DNA of 64,000 nt from Micromonospora sp. MW-13 (GCF_003434305.1 NZ_QKKX01000043.1:1-64000); one strand, 5' to 3'. Counted from the first letter of the stretch, positions 43,991 to 53,127 are shown. Notes: generated by a model from the sequence alone, not told the origin. Program-made: numbers and translations.

Positions 43991-44967
43991 GGCTCCACCT
44001 TCCCCGGGTTCCCGCCGGTCTCCGCGGCCATCCCGCGCAGCCGCAGCCGGGCCCGCCCGGCGCTGCCGTACCCCCTGCCGAAGTGCCGCTCCAGGAAGTA
44101 CTGGCCGACCAGCAGGATGCTGGTCAGGAACAGATACCACAGGCACGCCGCGACGTACATCGGGAAGATCTGGAACGTCCGCTTGCCGACCGCGTCGAGC
44201 TGGAAGAACAGCTCGACGCTCACCGGCACGTACAGCAGCAGCGAGGTGTCCTTGAGCATGGCGATCGTCTCGTTGCCGGTCGGCGGGATGATCATCCGCA
44301 TCGCCTGCGGCAGCACCACCCGGCGCAGCAACTGGCCCCGGCCCATGCCCAACGCCTGGGCCGCCTCGGTCTGCCCGGGGTCCACCGACTGGATGCCGGC
44401 CCGGACGATCTCGGCCATGTACGCCGCCTCGGACAGCGCGAGCCCCAGCAGGCCGGCCATGAACCCGGTGAGGATATCCCGGGAGGAGAAGCCGAACAGC
44501 CGGAGCTGCAGGTTGTCGATGCCGAAGAGCTGGCCCAGTTGGGTGTCGAACGGCACCCCGAACTCGATCCGGCTCCACAGGATGCCGATGTTGCCGAAGA
44601 CCGCCAGCAGCACCAGCCGGGGAACCGCGCGGAAGAACCAGGTGTAGAGCCATCCGACCCCGCGCAGGATCGGGTTGTCGGACAGCCGCATCACGGCGAT
44701 GACCACGCCGAGCACGACGCCGATCAGCATCGCGCACACCGTCATCAGCACGGTGCCACGCAGCAGGCCCTCGATGATCGGCGGGCGGAACATCTTGTCC
44801 ACCATGAACGACCAGTTGAAGGCGTCGTTGGTGGCCAGCAGGTGGACGAACATCGCGGTGAGCACGGCCAGCACGGCCACCGCGACCCAGCGCCCCGGGT
44901 GCCGTACGGGCACGGCGCGGATCGGCTCCGCCCGTGCCCGTACGGTTGTCGCTTTGTCGGTCGTCAT
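43987..44967 (-). CDS. Polar amino acid ABC transporter, permease
   Basis: This 326-residue inner-membrane permease is of the HisM/GlnP type. The signature EAA loop is EAAQALGMGRGQLLRRVVLP, with the preceding SEAAYMAEIVRAGIQSVDPG. It has about six hydrophobic helices; the first is at 28-48, preceded by a basic cytosolic N-terminus. The 3' end overlaps the ATPase gene by 4 bp. Only one permease gene is present, so it probably forms a homodimer. Confidence 0.93.
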   Translation of the reverse strand: MTTDKATTVRARAEPIRAVPVRHPGRWVAVAVLAVLTAMFVHLLATNDAFNWSFMVDKMFRPPIIEGLLRGTVLMTVCAMLIGVVLGVVIAVMRLSDNPILRGVGWLYTWFFRAVPRLVLLAVFGNIGILWSRIEFGVPFDTQLGQLFGIDNLQLRLFGFSSRDILTGFMAGLLGLALSEAAYMAEIVRAGIQSVDPGQTEAAQALGMGRGQLLRRVVLPQAMRMIIPPTGNETIAMLKDTSLLLYVPVSVELFFQLDAVGKRTFQIFPMYVAACLWYLFLTSILLVGQYFLERHFGRGYGSAGRARLRLRGMAAETGGNPGKVEP

Positions 44968-44973
44968 GTCGTG

Positions 44974-45879
44974 TTACGGGTTGACCGCGGGGTCCGTGAG
45001 GGCGCCGTCGGCCACCTTCCACTTGTCCAGCACCGTCTTGTACGAGCCGTCGGCGATCAGCGCCTTCGTGGCGTCCCGGACGGCCTCGGCGAACGCCGCC
45101 TGGTCCTTGCTCACCACGTAGCCGTACGGCGCGGCCTCGTACTGCTTGTCGAGCAGGTCGAGGGCCCCGTTGGACTGGGTGACCGCGTACACCCCGACCG
45201 GGTAGTCGGCGAGCATGGCGTCGTCCTTGCCGGAGGCCACCGCGGCGGTCGCGGCGTCCTGGCCCGGGAACTGCTCCACGGTGATCGCCGGCTTGCCGGC
45301 GTCGGTGCACGCCTTGGACCGCTTCTGGATGTCCTCGACCTGGACGGTGTCCTTCTGCACGGCGATCTTCTTGCCGCAGGCGTTCTCGATGGTGACGCCG
45401 GCCGGGTTGCCCTTCTTGGTCACCCACTGGGTGCCCACCTGGAAGTAGCTGACCATGTTGGCCTGCTGCTTGCGCTCGGGGTTGATGGTGAACGAGGAGA
45501 CGCCGACCTCGTACTTGCCGGTGTTGACGCCGGAGATGATGTCGCCGAACGGCGCCGAGACGAACTCCGCCTTCAGGCCGAGCTTCTGGGCCACCGCCGA
45601 GAACAGCTCCACGTCGAAGCCGATCACCGTCTTGCCGTCGGAGTCGAGGAACTCCGCCGGGGCGTACGTCGAGTCGGTGCCCACGACGATCTTGCCGTCG
45701 GACTTGATCGCGGCCGGCACCTTGTCGGCCAGGGACGAGTCCGCGGAGGCGCTGACCGAGGGGCCGGCACCGGGCTGTTCGGTGCTCTCCTCCTCGCCGC
45801 ACGCGGCGAGGGAGATCAGGAGCACGGCCGCGCCGGCGGCGCCGAGCGCCGCCCGCCGACCACCGTTGAGCTGGAACAT
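44974..45879 (-). CDS. Amino acid ABC transporter, substrate-binding lipoprotein
   Basis: This 301-residue lipoprotein has a signal with lipobox LISLAACGEE, then an acidic/Ser-rich linker. The family 3 solute-binding fold follows: KIVVGTDSTYAPAEFLDSDG, VIGFDVELFSAVAQKLGL, and SFTINPERKQQANMVSYF. The order of lobes and the 'GFDVEL' motif are typical of polar or charged amino-acid binders. AAGGAG precedes the ATG by 9 nt. The permease gene begins 6 bp after its stop. Confidence 0.94.
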   Translation of the reverse strand: MFQLNGGRRAALGAAGAAVLLISLAACGEEESTEQPGAGPSVSASADSSLADKVPAAIKSDGKIVVGTDSTYAPAEFLDSDGKTVIGFDVELFSAVAQKLGLKAEFVSAPFGDIISGVNTGKYEVGVSSFTINPERKQQANMVSYFQVGTQWVTKKGNPAGVTIENACGKKIAVQKDTVQVEDIQKRSKACTDAGKPAITVEQFPGQDAATAAVASGKDDAMLADYPVGVYAVTQSNGALDLLDKQYEAAPYGYVVSKDQAAFAEAVRDATKALIADGSYKTVLDKWKVADGALTDPAVNP

Positions 45880-45911
45880 GAGGGGAAACTCCTTACTGAG
45901 GGGTCGGTCGG

Positions 45912-46622
45912 TCAGGCTACGCCGAGGTACGCCTCTTTGACCGACGGGTCGTGCAGCAGTTCGGCGCCCGTGCCGGACTTGACGATCCGGCCGGTCTCCA
46001 GCACGTACGCCCGGTGGGCGCGGGCCAGCGCCTGCTGGGCGTTCTGCTCCACCAGCAGGATCGTGGTGCCCTGCTGGTTGATCTCGGTGATGATGGTGAA
46101 GATCTGCTGGATCAGCATCGGCGCCAGCCCCATCGAGGGCTCGTCGAGCAGCAGCAGCTTCGGCCGGCTCATCAGCGCCCGGCCGACCGCGAGCATCTGC
46201 TGCTCGCCGCCGGAGAGGGTGCCGCCGGGCTGCTTGCGCCGCTCGGCCAACCGGGGGAACAGCTCCAGCACCCGGTCGAGGTCCTGGGCGATGCCGGCCC
46301 GGTCCCGCCGGGTGTACGCCCCCATGTCGAGGTTGTCCAGCACCGTCATGCCGGGGAAGATGCCCCGGCCCTCGGGCGCCTGGCACAGCCCGCGCCGGAC
46401 CCGCAGGTCCGCGCGGAGGTTGGAGATGTCCTCGCCGTTGAACCGGATGGCGCCGGAGGCGATCGGCCGGATGCCGGAGATCGCCCGCATGGTGGTCGAC
46501 TTGCCGGCGCCGTTCGCGCCGATCAGGGCGACGATCTCGCCCTCGTCCACGGTCAGGCTGATGCCGTGCAGCGCCTGGATTCGCCCGTAGAGCAGGCTCA
46601 CGTCCTCGATCTCAAGCAGCAT
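45912..46622 (-). CDS. livF: Branched-chain amino acid ABC transporter, ATP-binding protein LivF
   Basis: This is a 236-residue ATPase. LivF-type features are the start MLLEIEDVSLLYGRIQALHG, Walker A GANGAGKST, QAPEGRGIFPGMTVLDNL, signature LSGGEQQMLAVGRAL, and LLDEPSMGLAPMLIQQIF. It overlaps livG by 11 bp. With LivG it drives uptake of leucine, isoleucine, valine or related compounds; livK-type systems also take up amides or urea, so the substrate is not certain. Confidence 0.93.
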   Translation of the reverse strand: MLLEIEDVSLLYGRIQALHGISLTVDEGEIVALIGANGAGKSTTMRAISGIRPIASGAIRFNGEDISNLRADLRVRRGLCQAPEGRGIFPGMTVLDNLDMGAYTRRDRAGIAQDLDRVLELFPRLAERRKQPGGTLSGGEQQMLAVGRALMSRPKLLLLDEPSMGLAPMLIQQIFTIITEINQQGTTILLVEQNAQQALARAHRAYVLETGRIVKSGTGAELLHDPSVKEAYLGVA

Positions 46623-47457
46623 CGTCCGGCACCCCCAGGTACGCCGCGATCACCCTCGGGTTGTCCCGCACCTCGGCGGGCAGCCCTTCGGCGATCTTCT
46701 TCCCGAACTCCAGCACCACGATCCGGTCGGTCACGCCCATCACCAGCCGCATGTCGTGCTCGATCAGCAGCACGGTGATGCCGGTGTCGCGGATCTGCCG
46801 GATGAGCTGGAGCAGTTCCTCCTTCTCCGCCGGGTTGAAGCCGGCGGCGGGCTCGTCCAGGCACAGCAGCACCGGATCGGTGGCCAGCGCGCGGGCGATC
46901 TCCAGGCGGCGCTGCTCGCCGTACGAGAGGTTGCGGGCGAACTCGTGCATCCGGTGCCGGATGCCGACGAACTCCAGCAGGCGCTCGGCCTTCTCCCGGC
47001 CCTCGCGCTCCTCCCTCCAGTACCGCGGCAGCCGGAACAGCGCGGCGATCACGCTGGTCTTGTGGTGCGCGTCCGCGCCGACCTGGACGTTCTCCAGCGC
47101 GGTCATCTCCGGGAAGAGGCGGATGTTCTGGAACGTCCGCGCCATGCCCATCTTGGTGATCTGGTGCCGCTTCTTGCCGCTGATCTTCTGGCCGCGGAAC
47201 CGGATCTGCCCCTCGGTGGGCTGGTAGATCCCGGTCATCGCGTTGAAGCAGGTGGTCTTGCCGGCGCCGTTCGGCCCGATCAGGCCGAGGATCTCCCCCT
47301 TGTAGAGGGTGAAGTCCACGTCGTTCAGCGCCACGACGCCGCCGAAGCGCAGCGTCACGTGGTCGACCTCCAGCAGCGGCTCGCGCCGCGACACCGTCTC
47401 GACGGCGGGCGCACCCGCCTGGGCCGGAACGGCCGGGGTCTGCTCGGTGTCACTCAC
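46612..47457 (-). CDS. livG: Branched-chain amino acid ABC transporter, ATP-binding protein LivG
   Basis: This is a 281-residue ATPase with a 25-residue N-terminal extension before LLEVDHVTLRFGGVVALND. It has Walker A GPNGAGKTT, the LivG-specific GMARTFQNIRLFPEMTALEN, signature NLSYGEQRRLEIARAL, Walker B CLDEPAAGFNPAE, and the C-terminal FGKKIAEGLPAEVRDNP. It overlaps livM by 8 bp and livF by 11 bp, consistent with one operon. Confidence 0.94.
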   Translation of the reverse strand: MSDTEQTPAVPAQAGAPAVETVSRREPLLEVDHVTLRFGGVVALNDVDFTLYKGEILGLIGPNGAGKTTCFNAMTGIYQPTEGQIRFRGQKISGKKRHQITKMGMARTFQNIRLFPEMTALENVQVGADAHHKTSVIAALFRLPRYWREEREGREKAERLLEFVGIRHRMHEFARNLSYGEQRRLEIARALATDPVLLCLDEPAAGFNPAEKEELLQLIRQIRDTGITVLLIEHDMRLVMGVTDRIVVLEFGKKIAEGLPAEVRDNPRVIAAYLGVPDDAA

Positions 47458-48559
47458 CGACGATCACCTCCTTGCGACGGTCCTTGAACTCCGCCGCCCG
47501 TCGTCGGTTCGGGATGAGGCCCTGCGGCCGGAAGATCATCATCACCACGAGGACCAGGCCGAAGAAGAGGAACCGGTACTCGTAGAGCTCGACGCCGAAC
47601 AGCTCGATGCCGCGGAACCGCTCGATCATGTACGCCACCAGGCCGCCGCCGACGATCGCGCCGACGATGTTGCCCGACCCGCCGAAGATCACCGCGGCGA
47701 GAATGATGATCGAGTTGAGCAGCTCGAAGTTCTGCGAGTTCACGAAGTTCTGCTTGCCCGCGAAGAGCGCGCCGGCCAGGCCGGCGATCGCCGCGCCCGA
47801 GGCGAACGCCCACAGCTTGAACTTGAACGTCGGCACGCCCATGAGCTGGGCCGCGTCCTCGTCCTCCCGGATCGAGATCCAGGCCCGGCCCACCCGACTG
47901 TGGGTCAGGTTCCGCACCCCGATCACCACCAGGATGATCAGCGTGAGCACCAGCCAGTAGTACGGCCGGGCGTCGAGCACGCCGAAGAACGGCTTGCCGT
48001 CGGCGTACTTGCCGGGCGGGTGCGGGATCTGGTTGAAGCCCCGCTGCCCCTTGAGGAACGCCGAGCTGGTCGCCGAGATGCGGATCATCTCGGCGAAGCC
48101 GAGGGTCACCAGCGCCAGGTAGTCGCCGCGCAGCCGCAGGGTCGGCGTGCCGAGCATGACACCGGAGACCATGGTCAGGGCGATCGCGAGCGGCACCACC
48201 AGCAGCCACGGCCACAGCGTCTTGATGTTGCTGCTCGGCGAGGTCAGCACCGCCACGGTGTACGCGCCGACGGCGAAGAAGCCGAAGTAGCCCAGGTCGA
48301 GCAGGCCGGCGAAGCCGACCACGATGTTCAGCCCGACCGCCAGCAGCACGTAGATCGAGACGGTGAACAGCACCTGGGTGAAGTTCGCGCCCGGGGTCGG
48401 GATCGGCCCCAGGTACTGGTAGAACTCTCTGTTCGGCAGCGCGTAGAAGAACACGATCATCGCGGCCAGCAGCACCCAGCGCACCCAGCGCGGGGCGTGG
48501 TGCCAGCGCTCGCCGACCGCCTCGCGGCCGGAACGCACCTTCTCCAGGACGGTCGTCAT
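47450..48559 (-). CDS. livM: Branched-chain amino acid ABC transporter, permease LivM
   Basis: This is a 369-residue permease with about ten helices. Family motifs are VGLNIVVGFAGLLDLGYFGF near residue 80, LRLRGDYLALVTLGFAEMIR, and the EAA-like loop SRVGRAWISIREDEDAAQLM. The ATG overlaps the stop codon of livH by 4 bp. It has a longer N-terminal cytosolic stretch than E. coli LivM. Confidence 0.93.
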   Translation of the reverse strand: MTTVLEKVRSGREAVGERWHHAPRWVRWVLLAAMIVFFYALPNREFYQYLGPIPTPGANFTQVLFTVSIYVLLAVGLNIVVGFAGLLDLGYFGFFAVGAYTVAVLTSPSSNIKTLWPWLLVVPLAIALTMVSGVMLGTPTLRLRGDYLALVTLGFAEMIRISATSSAFLKGQRGFNQIPHPPGKYADGKPFFGVLDARPYYWLVLTLIILVVIGVRNLTHSRVGRAWISIREDEDAAQLMGVPTFKFKLWAFASGAAIAGLAGALFAGKQNFVNSQNFELLNSIIILAAVIFGGSGNIVGAIVGGGLVAYMIERFRGIELFGVELYEYRFLFFGLVLVVMMIFRPQGLIPNRRRAAEFKDRRKEVIVGE

Positions 48560-49506
48560 GCCCGTGCCCTCCCCAGCGATTCACCCAGCAGACCGGTCGG
48601 CCGGAACATCAGCAGCACCACCAGGACGGCGAAGGCGGCGAAGTCCTTCCACTGGCTGCCGAACAGGCCCGAGGCGTAGTTCTCCACCACGCCCAGCAGC
48701 AGGCCGCCCACCAGCGCGCCACGCAGGTTGCCGATGCCGCCGAGCACCGCGGCGGTGAACGCCTTGAGCCCCAGCAGGAAGCCCACGCTGTAGGTCAGGG
48801 TCTGGATCCGCACGTCGTAGAGCAGGCCCGCCACGCCGGCCATGCTGCCGCCGGCGATGAAGACCATGAGGATGATCCGGTCCTTGTTCACGCCCATCAG
48901 CGCGGCGGTGTTGGGGTCCTGGGCCACCGCCCGGATGCCCCGCCCGGTCCGGCTGCGGTTGATGAACAGGTCGAGGCCGATCATCATCGCCAGCGCGGCG
49001 CCGATGGTGAGTAGCTGCACTCCGTCGATCGGCACCCCGAACAGGTGGAACAGCGGCTTGGGGCTGACCAGTTGGGGGGCGCCCTGCGGCAGGCGGCGGG
49101 TGTAGACGCCGAACGCCTCGGAGATCGCGATGGAGGCGCCGATCGCGGTGATCAGGAAGGCCAACGGCGGCGCGTTGCGCTTGCGCAGCGGCCGGTACGC
49201 CACCCGCTCGATCACCGTCGCGGTGCCCGCCGATGCGATCGCCGCGACGATCATGGCCACCAGCAGGTAGAACAGGATCGACCCGAGCCCGGTCACCGAC
49301 GAGTCCTGGTCCAGGCCGAACCCGTTCCAGGTCCAGATCGCGGCGAACGCGCCGGCGATGAAGACCTCGGAGTGGGCGAAGTTGATGAGTCTGAGCACGC
49401 CGTAGACCAGCGTGTAGCCGAGCGCTACCAGGGCGTAGATCGCGCCCTGCGTCAGTCCGGTCGTGGTCAGGGTGCCGATGTTCGAAAAGAGTCCGTCGAA
49501 GTCCAA
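48556..49506 (-). CDS. livH: Branched-chain amino acid ABC transporter, permease LivH
   Basis: This 316-residue permease starts with a TTG (MDFDGLFSNIGTLTTTGLTQ), with GGAG 10 nt upstream. LivH motifs are GAIYALVALGYTLVYGVLRL and NFAHSEVFIAGAF near the N-terminus, RTGRGIRAVAQDPNTAALMG as the cytoplasmic loop, and KAFTAAVLGGIGNLRGALVG. A strong intrinsic terminator lies between it and livK, so livHMGF is probably made in smaller amounts than the binding protein. Confidence 0.92.
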   Translation of the reverse strand: MDFDGLFSNIGTLTTTGLTQGAIYALVALGYTLVYGVLRLINFAHSEVFIAGAFAAIWTWNGFGLDQDSSVTGLGSILFYLLVAMIVAAIASAGTATVIERVAYRPLRKRNAPPLAFLITAIGASIAISEAFGVYTRRLPQGAPQLVSPKPLFHLFGVPIDGVQLLTIGAALAMMIGLDLFINRSRTGRGIRAVAQDPNTAALMGVNKDRIILMVFIAGGSMAGVAGLLYDVRIQTLTYSVGFLLGLKAFTAAVLGGIGNLRGALVGGLLLGVVENYASGLFGSQWKDFAAFAVLVVLLMFRPTGLLGESLGRARA

Positions 49507-49530
49507 GGGAGGGACGCTCCGTCAGGTGTG

Positions 49531-49574
49531 GAGAAAAAGAGGGTGCGGCCGGGAGCGAGCTCCCGGCCGCACCC
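49531..49574 (-). terminator. Intrinsic terminator/attenuator between livK and livH
   Basis: A perfect 15-bp stem, GGGTGCGGCCGGGAG and its complement (49541-49555, 49560-49574), has a 4-nt loop. In the minus direction it is followed by the T-run CTCTTTTTCTCC. It sits inside the gap between two co-directional genes of one transporter, where partial read-through would set the ratio of binding protein to membrane parts. Confidence 0.8.
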
Positions 49575-49611
49575 GCGATCACTACTCAATCGCTTGTCGC
49601 AGCGACCGGCT

Positions 49612-50772
49612 TCAGGACTTGGGGATCTCCTGGTCCGGGACGACCTTGCCGCCCGTCACCTTGAACGCCCAGACCTTGACCTGCGCCGGGTCCAGCTCCC
49701 CGCCCTCGACGAACTTGTAGCTGGCGGCGACGCCCTCGCCGCTGTAGCCCTTCACGAACTCCAGCAGCCCCTCGCGGGTGGTCTTGCCGGCCTTGATCCC
49801 GGCGAGCAGGATGTTCGCCGCGTCGTAGGCGGTGTCGCTGTAGGTGCCCGGGTCCGTGCCGTTGAGGGCCTTGTAGTCCGCGGCGAAGCTGCCCCGGGCC
49901 TCGGTGGACGGCTGGCACGGGCAGGTCAGGATGGTGCCCTCGGCGGCGGCCTGGCCGGCGGAGGTGATGTACGCACCGTCGTTGACGCCGTCGCCGGCGA
50001 TCAGCGGCGCGGTGACCCCGGCAGCGGTGAGCTGCTTACGGATCAGACCGGCCTCCTGGTAGTAGCCGCCGTAGAAGATGGCCTTCACGTTGGCGGCCTT
50101 GACCTTGGTGACCACGGCGGAGAAGTCGGTCTGCTTGCCCTCGCCCTGGACCTTGTCCGAGCCGGCGACCGCCGAGCCGAGGACCTTCTTGACCTCGTCG
50201 GCCAGGCCCGCGCCGTACGCCGACTGGTCGTCGATGACGTAGGCCTTGTCGGCCTTGAGGACGTTCTTGATGTAGCTACCGGCCGCCGGGCCCTGGCTCA
50301 GGTCGTTGCCGACCGCCCGGAAGAAGGTCTTCCACTTCTGCTGGGCCAGCTTCGGGTTGGTCGCGGAGGCGGTGATGGTGACCAGACCGGCCTCGTTGAA
50401 CAGCGGGCCGGCGGCCTCGGACTCACCCGAGTAGGCCGGGCCGACGACGCCGAGGATCTTGGTGTCGTCGATCGCCTTCTGGGCCAGCCCCGGGGCCTGG
50501 TCCGGGCTGCCCTGCGAGTCCAGCTCGGCGAGCTCGACCTTGCAGTCCGCGTTCTCCTTGTTGTACTTGTCGACCGCGAGCTTGACGCCGTTCTTCTCGT
50601 TGATGCCCAGCGCGGCCGAGCTGCCAGTCAGGGCGCCGAAGAACGCGATCTTGCTGCCGCAGGCGCTGCCTCCGGCCTCCTCCTCGTCGCTGCCGCTGGA
50701 GCAAGCGGTGCCACCGGCGACGAGCGCCAGCATGGCGACGCCACCGATCACGCGTGCGAGCTTCTGCCTCAA
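49612..50772 (-). CDS. livK: Branched-chain amino acid ABC transporter, substrate-binding lipoprotein LivK type
   Basis: This is a 386-residue type I periplasmic-binding-fold lipoprotein. The start is probably the TTG at 50772, because GGAGGAGG stands 9 nt before it; ATGs at 50796 and 50808 are in frame but have no site. The signal MRQKLARVIGGVAML leads to the lipobox AGGTACSS, followed by an acidic linker and KIAFFGALTGSSAALGINEK. Later comes GVVGPAYSGESEAAGPLFNE, the LivJ/K hallmark region, and YGAGLADEVKKVLG. It is the first gene of the liv operon. An A/T-rich patch with TACAGT at 50959-50964 on the minus strand may be the promoter, leaving a leader of about 180 nt. Confidence 0.93.
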   Translation of the reverse strand: MRQKLARVIGGVAMLALVAGGTACSSGSDEEEAGGSACGSKIAFFGALTGSSAALGINEKNGVKLAVDKYNKENADCKVELAELDSQGSPDQAPGLAQKAIDDTKILGVVGPAYSGESEAAGPLFNEAGLVTITASATNPKLAQQKWKTFFRAVGNDLSQGPAAGSYIKNVLKADKAYVIDDQSAYGAGLADEVKKVLGSAVAGSDKVQGEGKQTDFSAVVTKVKAANVKAIFYGGYYQEAGLIRKQLTAAGVTAPLIAGDGVNDGAYITSAGQAAAEGTILTCPCQPSTEARGSFAADYKALNGTDPGTYSDTAYDAANILLAGIKAGKTTREGLLEFVKGYSGEGVAASYKFVEGGELDPAQVKVWAFKVTGGKVVPDQEIPKS

Positions 50773-51032
50773 GGCCCGAACCCTCCTCCGTCCCATGGCC
50801 CGAACCACCCGCTGCCTATTGGCTCTTGCGGGGGCGGACGAACCAGACCGTCGTCGCCGGTCTGGGGCGGGACGTTATCCCACCGGGAAGCTGCGACGTA
50901 AGCCCTGGGCAGCGGGGTTGACCGAACCGTTACACGCCGTGGCGGATCGGAGACGATCACTGTAAGAAAGTTGTATTCTGAAATGTCTTCACCTGTGCTT
51001 CATCGGTAACGGGCACCGTCCGGGACCACCCG
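50773..51032. other. liv operon promoter region
   Basis: The part at 50955-51000 is the most A/T-rich piece of the neighbourhood and contains TACAGT (minus strand, 50959-50964), the probable -10 of livK. No good -35 or operator palindrome is seen. Confidence 0.4.
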
Positions 51033-52274
51033 CTACCGATCGGTCAGCGGCGGCGGCGCCCACCAGGCATGGGACGCCCCACCGTCGTCCGCCAGCAACA
51101 ACAGTCGATCTTCCCCACCGGCCACCGTTAGCGCCGTGTCCCCGCTGTCCGGCACCGCCGCCGGCCCCGGCAGCGTCACCGCCCGCCACGACGCGCCACC
51201 GTCCGCCGAGGCCCACAACCGCCGGCCGGCCCCGTCGCCGGTCACCGCCACCAGCCGCCGCCCCACCGCCGCCAGGCCGACCACCGACAGCACTCCCGGA
51301 CCGGCCGCCCCGAACCCGCCGACCCGCCGCCACTGCGCCGCCCGGCCCGATCCGGCGGGCGGCCCCGACGGGCTCGACTCCCCCACCGGCCCGGCCGCCG
51401 CCGGCCGCCAGGCCGCGAAGCCGTCCCGCACCGGACCCACCGCCACCGGCTCGCCGTCGAGCAGGACCACCCGCTGCGCCCGGCCCCGCCCGTCCGGGGT
51501 GGGCAACTCGGCCCGCCGCCAGGCCCGCCCGTCCGCCGACGTCCACGCCAGCGGGGCCAACGCCGCGCCACCGGCCGGCAGCAGCGAGCCCACCACCAGC
51601 CACCCGGACGGCCCCGCCACCGCGTCGTACGCCGCCGTGCGGCCCCGGCCGTCGCCCGCCAACTCCGGCACGCCCTCCAGGATCACGAACCCGGACGCGT
51701 CCGGCGACGTCCACACCGCCGCCCCGTCCACCCGCGCCCCGGCGATCAACCAGCCGCCCGGCCCCGCCGCCAGCCGGCTCGCCGCCACCGCCCGCTGCCC
51801 GCCGAACAGCTCGAACCCCGCCGGCACCTCGCGCACCGACCCGTCCGGCCGCTGCACCCAGGTGCCCGTGCGCGGGTTGCCGTGCACCCCGCCGTTCTTC
51901 GCCCCCAGCGCCGCGATCCGGCCGTCCCGGCAGGCGACCGCGTACAGCACGTGCTGGCGGCCGTAGAACGACTCGCCCCGCACCGGCAGCGCCGACCAGG
52001 AGACCCCGTCCACGCTGGACCACGCCGCCGGCCGGGTCCCACCCGCCGCGTCGGCCACCGCGCCCACCACGAACCACCGCCCGCCGCAGGCCGCAGCGTC
52101 CCGCAGCACCAGCCGGCCGGCGGCGCCCGGCGGCACCGGCAGGGTCACCTCCCGCCAGTCGGGGCGCACCGGCCCGGGGGCGGGCGCGGGGCGCTCAGGC
52201 GACCGGCAGCCGGCCAGCAGCACCGCGAGCCCGGCGACCACACCGAGCACCGCGCACGGGCGCCGAGGAAGCAT
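51033..52274 (-). CDS. Lipoprotein with beta-propeller/BNR-like repeats
   Basis: This 413-residue lipoprotein has signal MLPRRPCAVLGVVAGLAVLL, lipobox LLAGC. The mature part has several Asp-box-like repeats of the form W-T/S-S-x-D-G-x-x-W (WSSVDGVSWSALP, WTSPDASGFV, WTSADGRAWRRAEL, WASADGGASWRAVTL), spaced by about 60-90 residues. This suggests a sialidase-like propeller without the catalytic arginines of true sialidases. TACGAT (52282-52287, minus strand) lies seven bases before the ATG, so it is leaderless. No function can be assigned. Confidence 0.75.
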   Translation of the reverse strand: MLPRRPCAVLGVVAGLAVLLAGCRSPERPAPAPGPVRPDWREVTLPVPPGAAGRLVLRDAAACGGRWFVVGAVADAAGGTRPAAWSSVDGVSWSALPVRGESFYGRQHVLYAVACRDGRIAALGAKNGGVHGNPRTGTWVQRPDGSVREVPAGFELFGGQRAVAASRLAAGPGGWLIAGARVDGAAVWTSPDASGFVILEGVPELAGDGRGRTAAYDAVAGPSGWLVVGSLLPAGGAALAPLAWTSADGRAWRRAELPTPDGRGRAQRVVLLDGEPVAVGPVRDGFAAWRPAAAGPVGESSPSGPPAGSGRAAQWRRVGGFGAAGPGVLSVVGLAAVGRRLVAVTGDGAGRRLWASADGGASWRAVTLPGPAAVPDSGDTALTVAGGEDRLLLLADDGGASHAWWAPPPLTDR

Positions 52275-52341
52275 GCATCCGATCGTATCGATCGATCGGG
52301 GGCGACAGGGCCCCGCGACGCGCCGGGCCCGGCCGCCGCCG

Positions 52342-52962
52342 TCAGGAGGCCGGCTGGGCCACCTCGCCGCCGGCGGTCTCGGCGAGGATCCGCTCGGCGA
52401 CCTCCTTCATGGTCATCCGGTGGTCCATCGCCGTGCGCTGGATCCACTTGAACGCCTGCGGCTCCGTCATCCCGTACGTGGTCATCAGCGCGCCCTTGGC
52501 CCGCTCCACCGTCTTGCGGATCTCCAGCCGGTCGGTCAGGCCGGCGACCTCGGCCTCCAGCGCGGCGACCTCCGAGTACCGGGACAGCGCGATCTCCACG
52601 GCCGGCACCAGGTCGCTCTTCTGGAACGGCTTCACCAGGTACGCCATCGCGCCGGCCGCCCGGGCCCGCTCCACCAGGTCCCGCTGGCTGAACGCGGTCA
52701 GGATGATCACCGGGGCGATCCGGGCGCCGGCGATCCGCTCGGCGGCGGCCAGCCCGTCCATGATCGGCATCTTGATGTCGAGAATGACCAGGTCGGGCTT
52801 CAGCTCCTCGGCGAGCCGGACGGCCGTCTCGCCGTCGCCGGCCTCGCCGACCACCTCGTAGCCCTCCTCGACCAGCATCTCCGCCAGGTCCAGCCGGATG
52901 AGCGCCTCGTCCTCGGCGATCAACACCCGCCTGCGCTCGGCATCCGTCTGCGTCTCGGCCAC
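52342..52962 (-). CDS. pdtaR: ANTAR-domain response regulator (PdtaR type)
   Basis: This 206-residue regulator has a receiver domain (VLIAEDEALIRLDLAEMLVE, phospho-acceptor Asp62 in LVILDIKMP, switch Lys in AYLVKPFQ) and a C-terminal ANTAR RNA-binding domain (LEIRKTVERAKGALMTTYGM, EPQAFKWIQRTAMDHRMTM). Its M. tuberculosis homologue Rv1626 is controlled by the kinase PdtaS and acts as an antiterminator on ANTAR-target RNAs. The start is GTG at 52962 with GGGAG 6 nt upstream. No kinase gene is adjacent. Confidence 0.92.
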   Translation of the reverse strand: MAETQTDAERRRVLIAEDEALIRLDLAEMLVEEGYEVVGEAGDGETAVRLAEELKPDLVILDIKMPIMDGLAAAERIAGARIAPVIILTAFSQRDLVERARAAGAMAYLVKPFQKSDLVPAVEIALSRYSEVAALEAEVAGLTDRLEIRKTVERAKGALMTTYGMTEPQAFKWIQRTAMDHRMTMKEVAERILAETAGGEVAQPAS

Positions 52963-53027
52963 GAGCCACTCCCACCATCGATCATCGAACCGGCTACCAC
53001 CCATGTTCCCGCAGAAGCCTAGTCCGG

Positions 53028-53033
53028 TACAGT
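53028..53033 (+). promoter_or_regulatory. -10 box of the tRNA-Leu promoter
   Basis: TACAGT lies 11 bp before the mature tRNA, and TTCCCG lies 16 bp upstream of it. On the other strand TAGGCT (53016-53021) may serve pdtaR. Confidence 0.4.
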
Positions 53034-53044
53034 TGGGCACACCC

Positions 53045-53127
53045 GCCGGGATGGTGGAACGGCATACACGGAAGTCTCAAACACTTCTGCCCGAAAGGGC
53101 TTGCGGGTTCGAATCCCGCTCCCGGCA
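53045..53127 (+). tRNA. tRNA-Leu (anticodon CAA)
   Basis: This is an 83-nt class II tRNA. The acceptor GCCGGGA pairs with TCCCGGC, followed by discriminator A. The D-arm contains TGGTGGAAC. The anticodon stem GAAGT/ACTTC encloses loop CTCAAAC, with CAA at 53078-53080. A long variable arm follows (GCCCGAAAGGGC) and then the T-arm GCGGG-TTCGAAT-CCCGC. The 3' CCA is not encoded. The long variable arm and A73 are as required for leucine. Confidence 0.95.

Noticed and set aside
43181..45802. Single long frame spanning the polar amino-acid ABC genes
   Set aside because: The frame runs through three separate genes; motifs place the ATPase only at 43181-43990, and the permease and binding protein are in their own frames.
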